From Rosettibacter sp037481715 (GTDB lineage: Bacteria > Bacteroidota > Ignavibacteria > Ignavibacteriales > Melioribacteraceae), in contig JBBFLD010000013.1 of the NCBI GenBank assembly GCA_037481715.1, positions 1-64,000 of the forward strand: a DNA stretch of 64,000 bases, read 5' to 3'. Under the pieces are notes generated by a model. The model saw only the letters and a list, made by a program, of their open reading frames with translations. It had not been told where the DNA came from and did no database searches. Each line of letters begins with the position of its first letter. Positions within the stretch are counted from its first letter, which is position 1. The position numbers and the translations under genes are program-made. Positions 36,819-46,368 of this stretch are shown here, one piece after another.

Positions 36819-37502
36819 ATGGATGAATCAATATTACTCCTTTCATTTTCTGCAGCATTTATTGGTTTTGTTCATACAGTACTAGGACCCGATCATTATC
36901 TTCCTTTTGTTGCTATTGCACATGCACACAAATGGACAATACAAAAAACACTGTTAATAACTTCGTTATGTGGCATTTGTCACATTTTAAGTTCTGTTTT
37001 TCTTGGATTTATAGGAATAATATTTGGAGTTGCACTTAATCAACTTGAGTTAGTGAATTCTGTAAGAGGAGAAATTGCTTCATGGTTGTTGATTAGTTTT
37101 GGTTTAATCTATTTTTTGTGGGGATTAAAAAAAGCATGGAGCAATAAAAATCATTTGCATATTCATAATCAAATTCACGAGCACAATAATTTAACTGATG
37201 GAGATAATCAAGAGAAAAAGAATCTCACTACATGGGTATTGTTCATCATTTTTATTTTTGGTCCATGTGAGAGTTTAATTCCTTTACTATTATATCCCAC
37301 AGTGCAAAAAAATATTTATGCAATTTTAATAATAACAATTATTTTTATGATTACTACAGTAGGAACAATGATTTTTATCGTTGTTTCGATGTATTATGGA
37401 ACTCAATTTATAAAATTAAAAAGTCTGGAAAAATATTCTCATGCAATTGCCGGTTTAGTAATATTAATCAGCGGAATGGCTATAGAATTTTTAGGTTTAT
37501 GA
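36819..37502 (+). CDS. HupE/UreH-like metal (nickel) permease
   Basis: A 227-residue membrane protein with six or so hydrophobic segments. HTVLGPDHYLPF in the first helix is like the HX(4-5)DH motif of nickel/cobalt transporters and UreH/RcnA-type proteins. A loop between helices 3 and 4 is rich in histidine (HLHIHNQIHEHN). It is placed back to back with hypA, so it probably supplies nickel for the hydrogenase. Direction of transport is inferred from context; export cannot be excluded. Confidence 0.75.
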   Translation: MDESILLLSFSAAFIGFVHTVLGPDHYLPFVAIAHAHKWTIQKTLLITSLCGICHILSSVFLGFIGIIFGVALNQLELVNSVRGEIASWLLISFGLIYFLWGLKKAWSNKNHLHIHNQIHEHNNLTDGDNQEKKNLTTWVLFIIFIFGPCESLIPLLLYPTVQKNIYAILIITIIFMITTVGTMIFIVVSMYYGTQFIKLKSLEKYSHAIAGLVILISGMAIEFLGL

Positions 37503-37769
37503 ATTATCAGCAGAAATTTTATAACCTGTTTTCAAAAGTCGAAATTCTGCAATAATATTCTTACTGAAATATATTCCTTATCCCCCACTTTTACTCTTGT
37601 TATCACTCTGAATATTATCTCTAATCATTATCAACCGTTTTTCAATTTTAGAAAATGGAAAAAAATTAACAACAACCAAAAAGAATGAACTTATCAAAAA
37701 GAATATATGTTATAACATTTGTAATAATTAGTAATAAATTAATTTTCACTAAACAGAAGGAGAATAAAA
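37503..37769. other. Intergenic region upstream of yceI
   Basis: No gene or hairpin was recognised. It contains the ribosome-binding site of yceI (GAAGGAG, ending near 37762). Confidence 0.4.
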
Positions 37770-38348
37770 ATGAAAAAGCTGTTATTTTTTGCATTAATTG
37801 TAAGCATCGGAGCTTTACAGGCTCAAACAAAATGGACTTTTGATAAAGCTCATTCAAAAGTTCAGTTTAAAGTAACACACATGGTTATTTCAGAAGTAAC
37901 TGGACAATTTAAAAGCTACGACGGCACTGTAGAAACTTCAAAAGATGATTTTACAGACGCTAAAATTAATTTCACAATAGATGTCAACAGCATTAACACT
38001 GATAATGAACAAAGAGACAATCATCTTAAATCCGATGATTTCTTTAATGCGGAAAAATATCCAAAGATTACTTTTGTTAGCAAATCATTTAAAAAAGTAA
38101 GCGATAAGAAATATAAACTTGTGGGCGATTTAACTATCAGAAATATTACAAAGCAAGTAGAACTTGATGTGGTTTATAATGGAACCGTAAAAGACCCCTG
38201 GGGCAATACAAGAGCTGGATTCAAAGTTACAGGTCAGGTCAATCGCTTTGATTACGGCTTAAAATGGAATGCATTGCTTGAATTAGGCGGTGCAGTTGTA
38301 GGAGAAACTGTTGATATAATTATTGATGTTGAAATAGTAAAATCATAA
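37770..38348 (+). CDS. YceI-family periplasmic lipid-binding protein
   Basis: A 192-residue exported lipocalin-like protein. The signal peptide ends at QAQ, followed by the family opening WTFDKAHSKVQFKVTHMVIS. DGTVETSKDDFTDA and NIDVNSI-type elements are present, and SDDFFNAEKYPKITFVSKSF is diagnostic. The family binds isoprenoid lipids. The stop codon overlaps the start of the following MarR gene (TAATG). Confidence 0.92.
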   Translation: MKKLLFFALIVSIGALQAQTKWTFDKAHSKVQFKVTHMVISEVTGQFKSYDGTVETSKDDFTDAKINFTIDVNSINTDNEQRDNHLKSDDFFNAEKYPKITFVSKSFKKVSDKKYKLVGDLTIRNITKQVELDVVYNGTVKDPWGNTRAGFKVTGQVNRFDYGLKWNALLELGGAVVGETVDIIIDVEIVKS

Positions 38349-38797
38349 TGAAACTTGAAGAAGAAATAAAACAAAGAAAGTTCAGGAATGAATTTCATAA
38401 GTTGGCTGTGAATATAATTTATACTCACAGCTGGCTTATGAATTATCATAAAAAAATATTTGATAAGTTTGACATAACAAGCAACCAATTCAACATACTT
38501 AGAATATTGCGCGGACAATACCCCAAACCTGCAAGCATTAATCTGCTTAAAGAGAGAATGCTCGATAAAATGTCAGATGCTTCCCGTCTTGTTGATAGAC
38601 TGCTGAAGAAAGGACTGGTCGAAAGAAAAATTTCAAGTGAAGACAGAAGAAAAGTTGATGTCATAATTACAAAAAAAGGATTAAAACTTCTTTCTCAAAT
38701 TGATGAATTAAATTCTGAATTTGACCGGGTCTTTAAGAATATAAACAAACAAGAAGCACAAATTCTTAATGATTTACTCGATAAGATGAGAGGATAA
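38348..38797 (+). CDS. MarR-family transcriptional regulator
   Basis: A 149-residue winged-helix repressor. The DNA-binding part shows SNQFNILRILRGQYPKPASI, then MSDASRLVDRLLKKGLVER, with the wing KISSEDRRKVDVIIT. Long helices at both ends provide the dimer interface. It is translationally coupled to yceI and probably regulates this pair; MarR proteins next to YceI often respond to small aromatic or oxidising molecules, but the ligand is unknown. Confidence 0.9.
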   Translation: MKLEEEIKQRKFRNEFHKLAVNIIYTHSWLMNYHKKIFDKFDITSNQFNILRILRGQYPKPASINLLKERMLDKMSDASRLVDRLLKKGLVERKISSEDRRKVDVIITKKGLKLLSQIDELNSEFDRVFKNINKQEAQILNDLLDKMRG

Positions 38798-38871
38798 AAA
38801 CTTCTAAAATATTTGAACTAATTTGTGAAAAAGATAAAAATTATATTATCTGCTTTTTATAATTCAGTAAT

Positions 38872-38910
38872 CCTGGGACAATCTTAAAACTCTGTCCCAG
38901 GTTTAAGTTT
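38872..38910 (+). terminator. Intrinsic terminator after marR
   Basis: A perfect 9-bp stem, CCTGGGACA (38872-38880) with TGTCCCAGG (38893-38901), is followed by a T-rich run on the plus strand. It ends the yceI-marR transcript and separates it from the convergent glycosidase operon. Confidence 0.85.
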
Positions 38911-38965
38911 TATTATCAGCTTACAGATTTTTACAGATTATATAAATGAAAAATTACTCGTTAAT

Positions 38966-40891
38966 TTATTTAAGCAACACCATTTTCTTAACATCTGAAT
39001 AGTTTCCACAGGTAAGTTTATAAAAATAAACTCCGCTTTGAATTTTGTAATTATCAGAAGAAAATTTAATATTATAATCACCTGCAGTTTTATACTCATC
39101 CAGCAAAGTTGTTATTTCTCTTCCTAACACATCAAAAATTTTTAGTGTTACTTTTCCCGAATAAGGCAACCGAAATTTTATGAAAGTTGATGGATTAAAT
39201 GGATTGGGATAATTTTGATAAAGAGTATACTCATTATTTCGGTAGTCATTTTCTTCTTTAACAGATACATAATTTCCCGGTTCAATTAAAACATATTGAA
39301 CAGAACGAGCAGGTGAACTAAATTTTATCTCTCCTTCTGAATTAAAAGCAAAGGCAGGAATTTCTTCTAATACTTCAAGTGGTCCCCATGTTAAACCTTT
39401 CGGACCAACACCATTAACATAAACTTGCTGCGAGAAATCAGTACTACTACTTCCACCCGTTAATGAATAAATGTAATATCTTTCTCCAAATTTATGATTG
39501 ATTGGTTTTACTTCCGCAATTAAATCATTTTTAGATTTATTAATTACAATCAAACCTAAATGACCGGAACTAAATGTGCTTGCATAAGCAAGTAAGTCAT
39601 TGCTTCCGCTAACAATAGTTTTTACTGAATGATCGCCAGTAAAATTTTTTAAATAATAGATGTAATAAAAGTCGGGTCTTGGATTCCATTTCGGTATTTG
39701 ATTATTATTTCCTCTATAAAACATTCCATCACTTTCCCAATTTGCAAGCAACCAGCGGCAAGTCATTCCGTAATTCAATTTGATAAATTCATTAAATAAA
39801 ATAACAGCCTGCATTCCATTAATGATTGATGTTTTGGCTAAATCGCCGCCAGATTGGTCCATGTTCCATTCAGTAATTGCAACTGGTTTTGGGAAAGCTT
39901 TTTTCTTCGAAATATCTTGATTAATAAAATCAATCATTTGTTTTGGGACAATGGAAGCAATATCAAGTAAAGATTTTGCATTTGAATTTGTACCGAAGTA
40001 ATTATGAACAACATAAAAATCAGCAGCATCACCAATTTCTTTAAAAACTCCTTCGTTCCATTTTCTATCTGCAACATTCCAGCTGTTTGTTCCATCGTAG
40101 TGAAGAATTTGAGCACCTATATAAATTTCATTATCTCTTTCTGCAGCTGCTTTGCGCATTGAGTCAGCAAATATTTTAAAATGCTTTCCATATAGTTCGC
40201 CTGTTATAATTTCTGGTTGATTATCTTTATTAAGTGAGGGGTCAATTTTCCAACCTGCTTCCCAAGGACCTGCATTTTCATTCCCGATTTCCCAGAATTT
40301 TGTTCTGCCATCATCGTATCTAACCCATTCGGCTGCATAATGTGCAGCTTGAGTTACAGGATTATCTCCGGTTCCATATCTTGCATATCCATAATTTACA
40401 GTAATCAATCCATCGGTTGCTGCTTCATCAAGAAGTTTATAATAATTATCAACTGTAGTTTGCCAGCTCCCTTTTCCTAATTGAGGATAAAGTTGAACCC
40501 ACTTATTTTGATTTCCATCCCAAACTAAAGGAGGAATATTTTCTGCTTTGCCATCCCAGAAAAAAATATCTGACCAGCTTCCTCCAGGATAACGAATCAA
40601 AGTTGGAGAAAGCATTTTTACTTGATTAATAAAAACAGGGTCATTTAAAGGTTCGTTTCCAATCCACGCTGCAAGTGCATTGCCAAAAATATATTTTGAA
40701 ATTTTTCCAATTGTATCTGCATCATTGATTTGAATTGTTACTGTAGGATTGCCATCAGGTTTAGAAGTTAATTCATAAGGAGGAACTTCTGCATACTTTA
40801 ATTCGAAATTTTTTAGAAAGCAGTTTGTAGTTTGCTGTGCTTTAATTAAAAATGTAAAAAAGAAAAAAATCAAGAATAAATTTTTATTCAT
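38966..40891 (-). CDS. Secreted clan-A glycoside hydrolase with sorting tail
   Basis: A 641-residue secreted enzyme with signal peptide. The catalytic part (about 50-480) has the clan GH-A features: IRYPGGSWSDIFFW near residue 95, acid/base glutamate in KFWEIGNENAG (near 202) and nucleophile glutamate in AITEWNMD (near 341). It resembles GH51/GH39-type arabinofuranosidase or xylosidase proteins; the family could not be fixed. The last 85 residues are a T9SS-like sorting domain (YQNYPNPFNP, FDVLGREI, SGVYFYKL). It is the last gene of the glycan locus. Confidence 0.78.
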   Translation of the reverse strand: MNKNLFLIFFFFTFLIKAQQTTNCFLKNFELKYAEVPPYELTSKPDGNPTVTIQINDADTIGKISKYIFGNALAAWIGNEPLNDPVFINQVKMLSPTLIRYPGGSWSDIFFWDGKAENIPPLVWDGNQNKWVQLYPQLGKGSWQTTVDNYYKLLDEAATDGLITVNYGYARYGTGDNPVTQAAHYAAEWVRYDDGRTKFWEIGNENAGPWEAGWKIDPSLNKDNQPEIITGELYGKHFKIFADSMRKAAAERDNEIYIGAQILHYDGTNSWNVADRKWNEGVFKEIGDAADFYVVHNYFGTNSNAKSLLDIASIVPKQMIDFINQDISKKKAFPKPVAITEWNMDQSGGDLAKTSIINGMQAVILFNEFIKLNYGMTCRWLLANWESDGMFYRGNNNQIPKWNPRPDFYYIYYLKNFTGDHSVKTIVSGSNDLLAYASTFSSGHLGLIVINKSKNDLIAEVKPINHKFGERYYIYSLTGGSSSTDFSQQVYVNGVGPKGLTWGPLEVLEEIPAFAFNSEGEIKFSSPARSVQYVLIEPGNYVSVKEENDYRNNEYTLYQNYPNPFNPSTFIKFRLPYSGKVTLKIFDVLGREITTLLDEYKTAGDYNIKFSSDNYKIQSGVYFYKLTCGNYSDVKKMVLLK

Positions 40892-40918
40892 ATCAATCCA
40901 CTCCCATGTAAAAAAATC

Positions 40919-43351
40919 TTATTTTGTTTCGATTTCTATTTCTGCAGGAAGCAAGTTTTCTGATTTTGCACTTAATTTTATCTTGCCTGCTTTGTTATTT
41001 GATTGAATAACTACAAGGCACAAACCATTAAATGCTTTTCTATAATTTGCTTTAAATGGTTCATGACTTGTTTGAGAACCGTTATCAACTCCAACAATTT
41101 TTCCTTCGCCTAAAATTTCGAAGTTGACTAAATTATCTGCATATGGAACTAATGTTCCATCTTTATCAAGAATCTTTACTGTAACAAAAGATAAATCTTT
41201 TCCATCAGCTTTAATGATTTTACGATCAGCTTCAAGTGATATTTTATATGGTTCTTTTGCTGTTTTAATTTCTTTTATTAAAAATTCTTTACCATTCTTT
41301 TTCCCAACAGCTTTAATTGTGCCGGGAACAAACTTTACACGCCACATCAAATGTAAATCATCTCCAATTTTTCTTTTTGCACCTAATGATTTTCCATTTA
41401 AAAACAATTCAACTTCATCACAATTTGTGTAAGCCCATACATCAATAGTTTGACCTTCTTTCCAATTCCAATGAGGAAAAACATGGAGGACAGGTTTATT
41501 TGTCCATTCACTTTGATACATGTAATAAACATCTTTAGGAAATCCTGCGAGGTCAACAATTCCAAAATATGAACTTCTTGAGGGCCAGGAATACGGTGTG
41601 GGTTCGCCAAGGTAATCAAAACCAGTCCATATAAACATGCCGGAAAGGAAATCATGTTTCTTTATGATTTTCCAAGTTTCTTCGTGAGTGGAACCCCATG
41701 GTGCACTGCAATTATCATAAGCTGAACAAGTATTATCTGGATTACCATCTTCAAGTGGCAAATCCCATCTCTTAGGCCATCTTCTTATGCTGTCCGAAGG
41801 CATATCATAATGACCGCGCGTTGCAAGTGCAGATGTAGTTTCTGTTGCAATAAATTTTTTACCTGGAAATGTTTTTGGAAAATCTTCAAATAAATGTTGA
41901 TGATAATTAAATCCAATTAAATCAAGAACGTCAGCTTTAATGAGTGGGTTTTCTGGTTCAGGTCCATTACATGCTGCTGTAATAGGACGTGTTGAATCGA
42001 GGTTCTTTATAATTTTTGTTAATTCTTTTGTAATAACAATTCCAATGCTGTCATCTCGAATCCATTGTTCCATTACTTCATTTCCAATACTCCAGATAAT
42101 TACAGAAGGATGATTCCTGTCTCGCAGAACCATATCTTCCAAATCTCTTTTATGCCATTTATCCCAATCCATTGCATAATCAAATTCAGTCTTTTTTGTT
42201 TTCCACATATCAAAAGCTTCGTCCATTACAATGAATCCCATTCTGTCACAAAGATTTAAAAGTTCAGGTGCTGGCGGATTGTGAGATGTTCTAATCGCAT
42301 TAACTCCCATCTCTTTTAGAATTTCGAGCTGCCGTTCCAGTGCTCTTTCATTAATTGCAGCACCGAGACAACCTAAATCGTGATGATTGCAGACACCTTT
42401 AATTTTAACATGCTTTCCATTCAAGAAAAATCCTTTTTCTGAATTGAACTCAAAAGTTCTTATTCCAAAAATTGTTTCATAATCATCAACCGTAGTCCCT
42501 TTATGCTCAATTAGTGTGATAGCTTTATATAAATTTGGTTTTTCAATTGACCATAGTTCTGGATTTTTAACTTCTGCTTTCTGATTTATAGTTGAAACAG
42601 AATCCGGCATCAATGTTTTTTGTAATTCAATTTCTGCAACTAATTTATTCTCTTTATCAAATATTTTTGTTTTTATTTTTACATCGGCTTGTTCTTGTAG
42701 TTTATTTCTGATTTTTACTTGAATTGATATTTCAGCCTGCTCATTTTTTACAACTGGTGTTGTGATGTACGTGCCCCAATGGTCAACAAAAATTTTATTT
42801 GTTTTTACCAGCCAAACATTTCTATAAATTCCTGAACCTGAATACCATCTTGAATTTGGTTGCAATGAATTATCTACTTTTACTGCTATAATATTTTTTT
42901 CGCCAAATTTAATGTATGGAGTAAGTTCATATCTAAATGAAATATATCCATATGGCCTTTTGCCTAAATAATTTCCATTAATCCAAACTTCACTATTTCG
43001 ATAAATACCATCGAAGTCAATAAAAAATAATTTATCCTTATCATCATTTGAAACAAAAAAAGATTTTCTGTACCAGCCAATTCCTCCTGGTAGAGCCCCA
43101 CCACTTGGAGTTGCAGGATTATCTTTACTGAATTCGCCTTCAATACTCCAATCGTGCGGCAAATTAAGAAGACGCCAATTATCATCATTTAATGATGGGT
43201 CATTTCCATTTGCAATATCCCCAAGATGAAATTTCCAATCATTACAAAAATTTTCAATGCTTCTTACTTTTAACGATTGAGCATTAATTGTAAATGTTAT
43301 CATTAAAAGAATAAAAATATTTTTTAATTGGAAGAAAGTATTATTTTTCAT
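40919..43351 (-). CDS. GH2-family beta-galactosidase-like enzyme
   Basis: An 810-residue secreted GH2 protein. The N-terminal sugar-binding domain contains DWSIEGEFS and LPGGIGWYRKSF. An immunoglobulin-like domain is followed by the TIM barrel, with the acid/base glutamate in WSIGNEVMEQ (near 423) and the nucleophile in FIATETTSA (near 503). A DUF4982-type domain (CDEVELFLNGKSLG) and a further C-terminal Ig-like domain complete it. The signature favours beta-galactosidase over beta-glucuronidase. It lies between the GH31 gene and the GH-A gene. Confidence 0.88.
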   Translation of the reverse strand: MKNNTFFQLKNIFILLMITFTINAQSLKVRSIENFCNDWKFHLGDIANGNDPSLNDDNWRLLNLPHDWSIEGEFSKDNPATPSGGALPGGIGWYRKSFFVSNDDKDKLFFIDFDGIYRNSEVWINGNYLGKRPYGYISFRYELTPYIKFGEKNIIAVKVDNSLQPNSRWYSGSGIYRNVWLVKTNKIFVDHWGTYITTPVVKNEQAEISIQVKIRNKLQEQADVKIKTKIFDKENKLVAEIELQKTLMPDSVSTINQKAEVKNPELWSIEKPNLYKAITLIEHKGTTVDDYETIFGIRTFEFNSEKGFFLNGKHVKIKGVCNHHDLGCLGAAINERALERQLEILKEMGVNAIRTSHNPPAPELLNLCDRMGFIVMDEAFDMWKTKKTEFDYAMDWDKWHKRDLEDMVLRDRNHPSVIIWSIGNEVMEQWIRDDSIGIVITKELTKIIKNLDSTRPITAACNGPEPENPLIKADVLDLIGFNYHQHLFEDFPKTFPGKKFIATETTSALATRGHYDMPSDSIRRWPKRWDLPLEDGNPDNTCSAYDNCSAPWGSTHEETWKIIKKHDFLSGMFIWTGFDYLGEPTPYSWPSRSSYFGIVDLAGFPKDVYYMYQSEWTNKPVLHVFPHWNWKEGQTIDVWAYTNCDEVELFLNGKSLGAKRKIGDDLHLMWRVKFVPGTIKAVGKKNGKEFLIKEIKTAKEPYKISLEADRKIIKADGKDLSFVTVKILDKDGTLVPYADNLVNFEILGEGKIVGVDNGSQTSHEPFKANYRKAFNGLCLVVIQSNNKAGKIKLSAKSENLLPAEIEIETK

Positions 43352-43439
43352 ATCAGCCTCTTATGAATACTTTATTTTTTAATTCGCTGCAAGAATGAAT
43401 TCAATTTTTAATCACCTTCATTGTAATATTTGAACTTTG

Positions 43440-43499
43440 CTTTGCGACTTCTCCGTGCCCTCCGCGGTTCATTAAACAGAGCCGCAGTGAACGCAGAGA
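43440..43499. repeat. GC-rich imperfect palindromic repeat
   Basis: Arms TCTCCGTGCCCTCCGCGG and CCGCAGTGAACGCAGAGA pair imperfectly (about 12 of 18 positions), separated by about 14 bases. Its base composition is far more GC-rich than the surroundings. It resembles a dispersed palindromic repeat of the 'CACGGAG/CGCAGAG' type known from many environmental genomes. It lies between the GH2 and GH31 genes. Confidence 0.55.
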
Positions 43500-43506
43500 T
43501 TATTGT

Positions 43507-46338
43507 TTATTTCATTTTAATTACTTTTTTATTTCCATCGTAAATAATTTTTACATCGGGTTCTTTTTCAAAATTAATTCCTTCAGATTTTTCTTTGCTT
43601 ATCCAAACAATTTCAAAAGTTCTTTTTCTTAACATACCAGGAAATCTTCCTTCTCTTTTTTCAACTGTCAATGTTTTTTCTTTTTCGTTGTATTTAAAAT
43701 TAATTACAGAATAAAAACCTTTTTCATAATTGTAGTTTATATTTTCATCTTCATAAAGAGTGAAGGAAGCATCAAGACCAGTGTAAACATATAATCTAAT
43801 TGGATTGGCAGGTTTTTCATCTGAGTATTGAATTTCCGGACCAAATGGAATAATGGAACCTTCTTTTACAAAAATTGGAATATCTTCATAAGGAGCATCA
43901 GCAATAATTGTTTGTCCTCCATCATAATATTTTCCAGTATGAAAATCATACCAGCCACAATTTTCGGGAAGATAAACTTTTCTTGAGCGTACTTTGAATT
44001 CTGTAACTGGATTAATCAAGAGAGATGGACCAAACATAAATTGGTCGCCAATATTCAAAACATTTTTATCGTTTCCAAAATCCATTATCAGTGCACGCAT
44101 AATTGTATAATCTTGATGAGTAACCATTCCAGTAAGAGAATAGATATAGGGCATTAGTCTGTATCTCAGCTTATCATATTTCAACATTGATTGATAAGCA
44201 GGATGATTTTCTGGTGCAATGTTAAACATTTCACGATAAGGATATTGACCATGAACTCTGAAGAGAGGACAAAAAGCACCGAACTGAAACCATCTTGTAT
44301 TTAATTCGCGCCATTCCTCAAGGTTTTTATCATTTGGTTTTTCGAATCTTGGTTCAACAGCAAATCCGCCAATATCTGTAGTCCAATATGGAATACCAGA
44401 AAGAGAAAAATTAAGTCCTGCTGGAATTTGATTTTTAAGGTCGAACCATCGTGCAGCAACATCCCCGCTCCATGTTGCAGCAGAATATCTTTGTTGACCA
44501 GCAAATGCCGAACGTGTTAAAATAAATACTCTTTGATTTGGTTTTGTTTTCCTTTGTCCTTCGTAAACTGCTTTTGAATTCATCAATGAATAAGTATTCA
44601 AATATCTTGCAGAAGTTCCCAAAGCTGTAGGACCAATTCTTAATCTCCATTCATCAAAAGAAAGATTTGATTGAAGGTCGGGTTCAGTTGAATCGAGCCA
44701 CCATGCATCAAATCCAAGCGAGAAAAGTTTTTCATTTATCTGTTTCCAGTAAAGTTTACGTGCATCACTGCTGTAAGGGTCGTAAAAAGTTGATACATAT
44801 CCAGGACCAACCCAATCTTTTTGACCAACTTCAACATTGCGCATGTAAAGCCATCCATTTTTTCTGAATTCTTCATAATGTTTTGTGCCAACATAGAACT
44901 TGGGCCAAACAGATATCATAATTCTTACATGATATTTTTCATGAAGATCTTTAACCATCTTTGCAGGATCAGGATAACGTTCCTTATCAAATTCATGACT
45001 TCCCCATTGGTCTTCTTTCCAGTAGAACCAATCTTGAACAATATTATCAAGTGGAATTTTTCTTTCACGAAATTCTTTTACAATTGAAATCAATTCATCT
45101 TGAGTTTTGTATCTTTCACGACATTGCCATAATCCCATTGCCCATTTAGGCATCATTGGCGTTTTGCCAGTTAATAATCGATATCCATGAATAACTTCAT
45201 CGAGATTTTCACCATAAATGAAATAATAATCAATCTGGTCTCCTACTTCTGAATAAAGTGAAAGTAATTTATTATAATCAACTTCAGAAGGTGTCAAAGC
45301 TTTTAATCCAATATAGCCGCCTGAATGAATCCATTCGATTTTGATTTTATGGCGTTTACCTTCTTTCATGTTTACTTTTTGAAAATGAGTCCATGGAAGC
45401 CAATTTTGCCTCCATGAATCAACAACGAGTGAATCATCAATCCACATTTTTGTATAACCAGAGCAATATAATCTTAATTTGTTAAGCCCTGTTTTAATGC
45501 ATTCAATTTCTCCGGACCATCTTACTGATTTTACATGCTCATTAAAGCCCTGAGGGAATGGATCGTTTTTGTCAAGAAATTCGTGTTCTATTTTTGATTC
45601 TGTTTGAGTATAAAATAAGTTTTGAAAATTTTCATCTGTAAAATATTCGGCAGTAAAGCCTCCTTGATTTCCATTTTTATCATAAAGTTTAAAAACTTCG
45701 GGAAGAGATTGATAATCTCTTATGTCGCCAAATTTTGTTCGTGAATAATTATCCCACAATATTCCATAATTTTTACTTGAGACAAGAAATGGAATTACAT
45801 CAACAATATTGTACTGCCATAGGTCAACATCATGACCTTTATAATTCATTATTCCATTTTGATGAGCCCCCAAACCATAGAAAGCTTCATTTTCTGGTGA
45901 ATCAAAAATTTGTTGAATATGATAAGTTTGTTCTCCCATTACTACTGCAGGAGAAATAATTTTGCTATCGTTTGCACTTTCATTTAAAATTAATTTCCCA
46001 TCTTTACTATAAAAAGAAATTTTGCCGTCATCGGATTTTACTCTTAGAATTAATTTTGATGTAACAATTTCAATAAATCCATTTTTTTCTTCTGCAGTCC
46101 AACTGGCAGGTTTCCATTTCCTTTTTTCAATGATTAAACTTTCCCTATTTGAAAATGAATTTGTTGGAGAAGCCACAACATGAATTATATTATCATCTAA
46201 AATCTGAATTTTTAACAATTGAGCATCATGTTCTTTTACTTTTTTTAGATGAAGCAATATTCCGTCTTTTTGTTTTTCGAAAGCATAAATCTGAGATAAA
46301 AATAAAATTAACAGAAGGCAGCAGAATTTTAATTTCAC
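43507..46338 (-). CDS. GH31 alpha-xylosidase-like enzyme with PA14 insertion
   Basis: A 943-residue secreted enzyme. An N-terminal beta-sandwich is interrupted by a PA14 domain (about 225-375). The GH31 barrel follows, with the nucleophile aspartate in WWLDSTEPD (near 546) and the acid/base aspartate in WSGDVAARW (near 624), then the C-terminal beta-domains. The PA14 insertion is a hallmark of alpha-xylosidases that act on xyloglucan oligosaccharides, which makes alpha-xylosidase more likely than alpha-glucosidase. It shares the strand with the GH2 and GH-A genes downstream. Confidence 0.88.
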   Translation of the reverse strand: MKLKFCCLLLILFLSQIYAFEKQKDGILLHLKKVKEHDAQLLKIQILDDNIIHVVASPTNSFSNRESLIIEKRKWKPASWTAEEKNGFIEIVTSKLILRVKSDDGKISFYSKDGKLILNESANDSKIISPAVVMGEQTYHIQQIFDSPENEAFYGLGAHQNGIMNYKGHDVDLWQYNIVDVIPFLVSSKNYGILWDNYSRTKFGDIRDYQSLPEVFKLYDKNGNQGGFTAEYFTDENFQNLFYTQTESKIEHEFLDKNDPFPQGFNEHVKSVRWSGEIECIKTGLNKLRLYCSGYTKMWIDDSLVVDSWRQNWLPWTHFQKVNMKEGKRHKIKIEWIHSGGYIGLKALTPSEVDYNKLLSLYSEVGDQIDYYFIYGENLDEVIHGYRLLTGKTPMMPKWAMGLWQCRERYKTQDELISIVKEFRERKIPLDNIVQDWFYWKEDQWGSHEFDKERYPDPAKMVKDLHEKYHVRIMISVWPKFYVGTKHYEEFRKNGWLYMRNVEVGQKDWVGPGYVSTFYDPYSSDARKLYWKQINEKLFSLGFDAWWLDSTEPDLQSNLSFDEWRLRIGPTALGTSARYLNTYSLMNSKAVYEGQRKTKPNQRVFILTRSAFAGQQRYSAATWSGDVAARWFDLKNQIPAGLNFSLSGIPYWTTDIGGFAVEPRFEKPNDKNLEEWRELNTRWFQFGAFCPLFRVHGQYPYREMFNIAPENHPAYQSMLKYDKLRYRLMPYIYSLTGMVTHQDYTIMRALIMDFGNDKNVLNIGDQFMFGPSLLINPVTEFKVRSRKVYLPENCGWYDFHTGKYYDGGQTIIADAPYEDIPIFVKEGSIIPFGPEIQYSDEKPANPIRLYVYTGLDASFTLYEDENINYNYEKGFYSVINFKYNEKEKTLTVEKREGRFPGMLRKRTFEIVWISKEKSEGINFEKEPDVKIIYDGNKKVIKMK

Positions 46339-46368
46339 AATTTTTCTCCTTTTTGTATTTCAAAAAAT

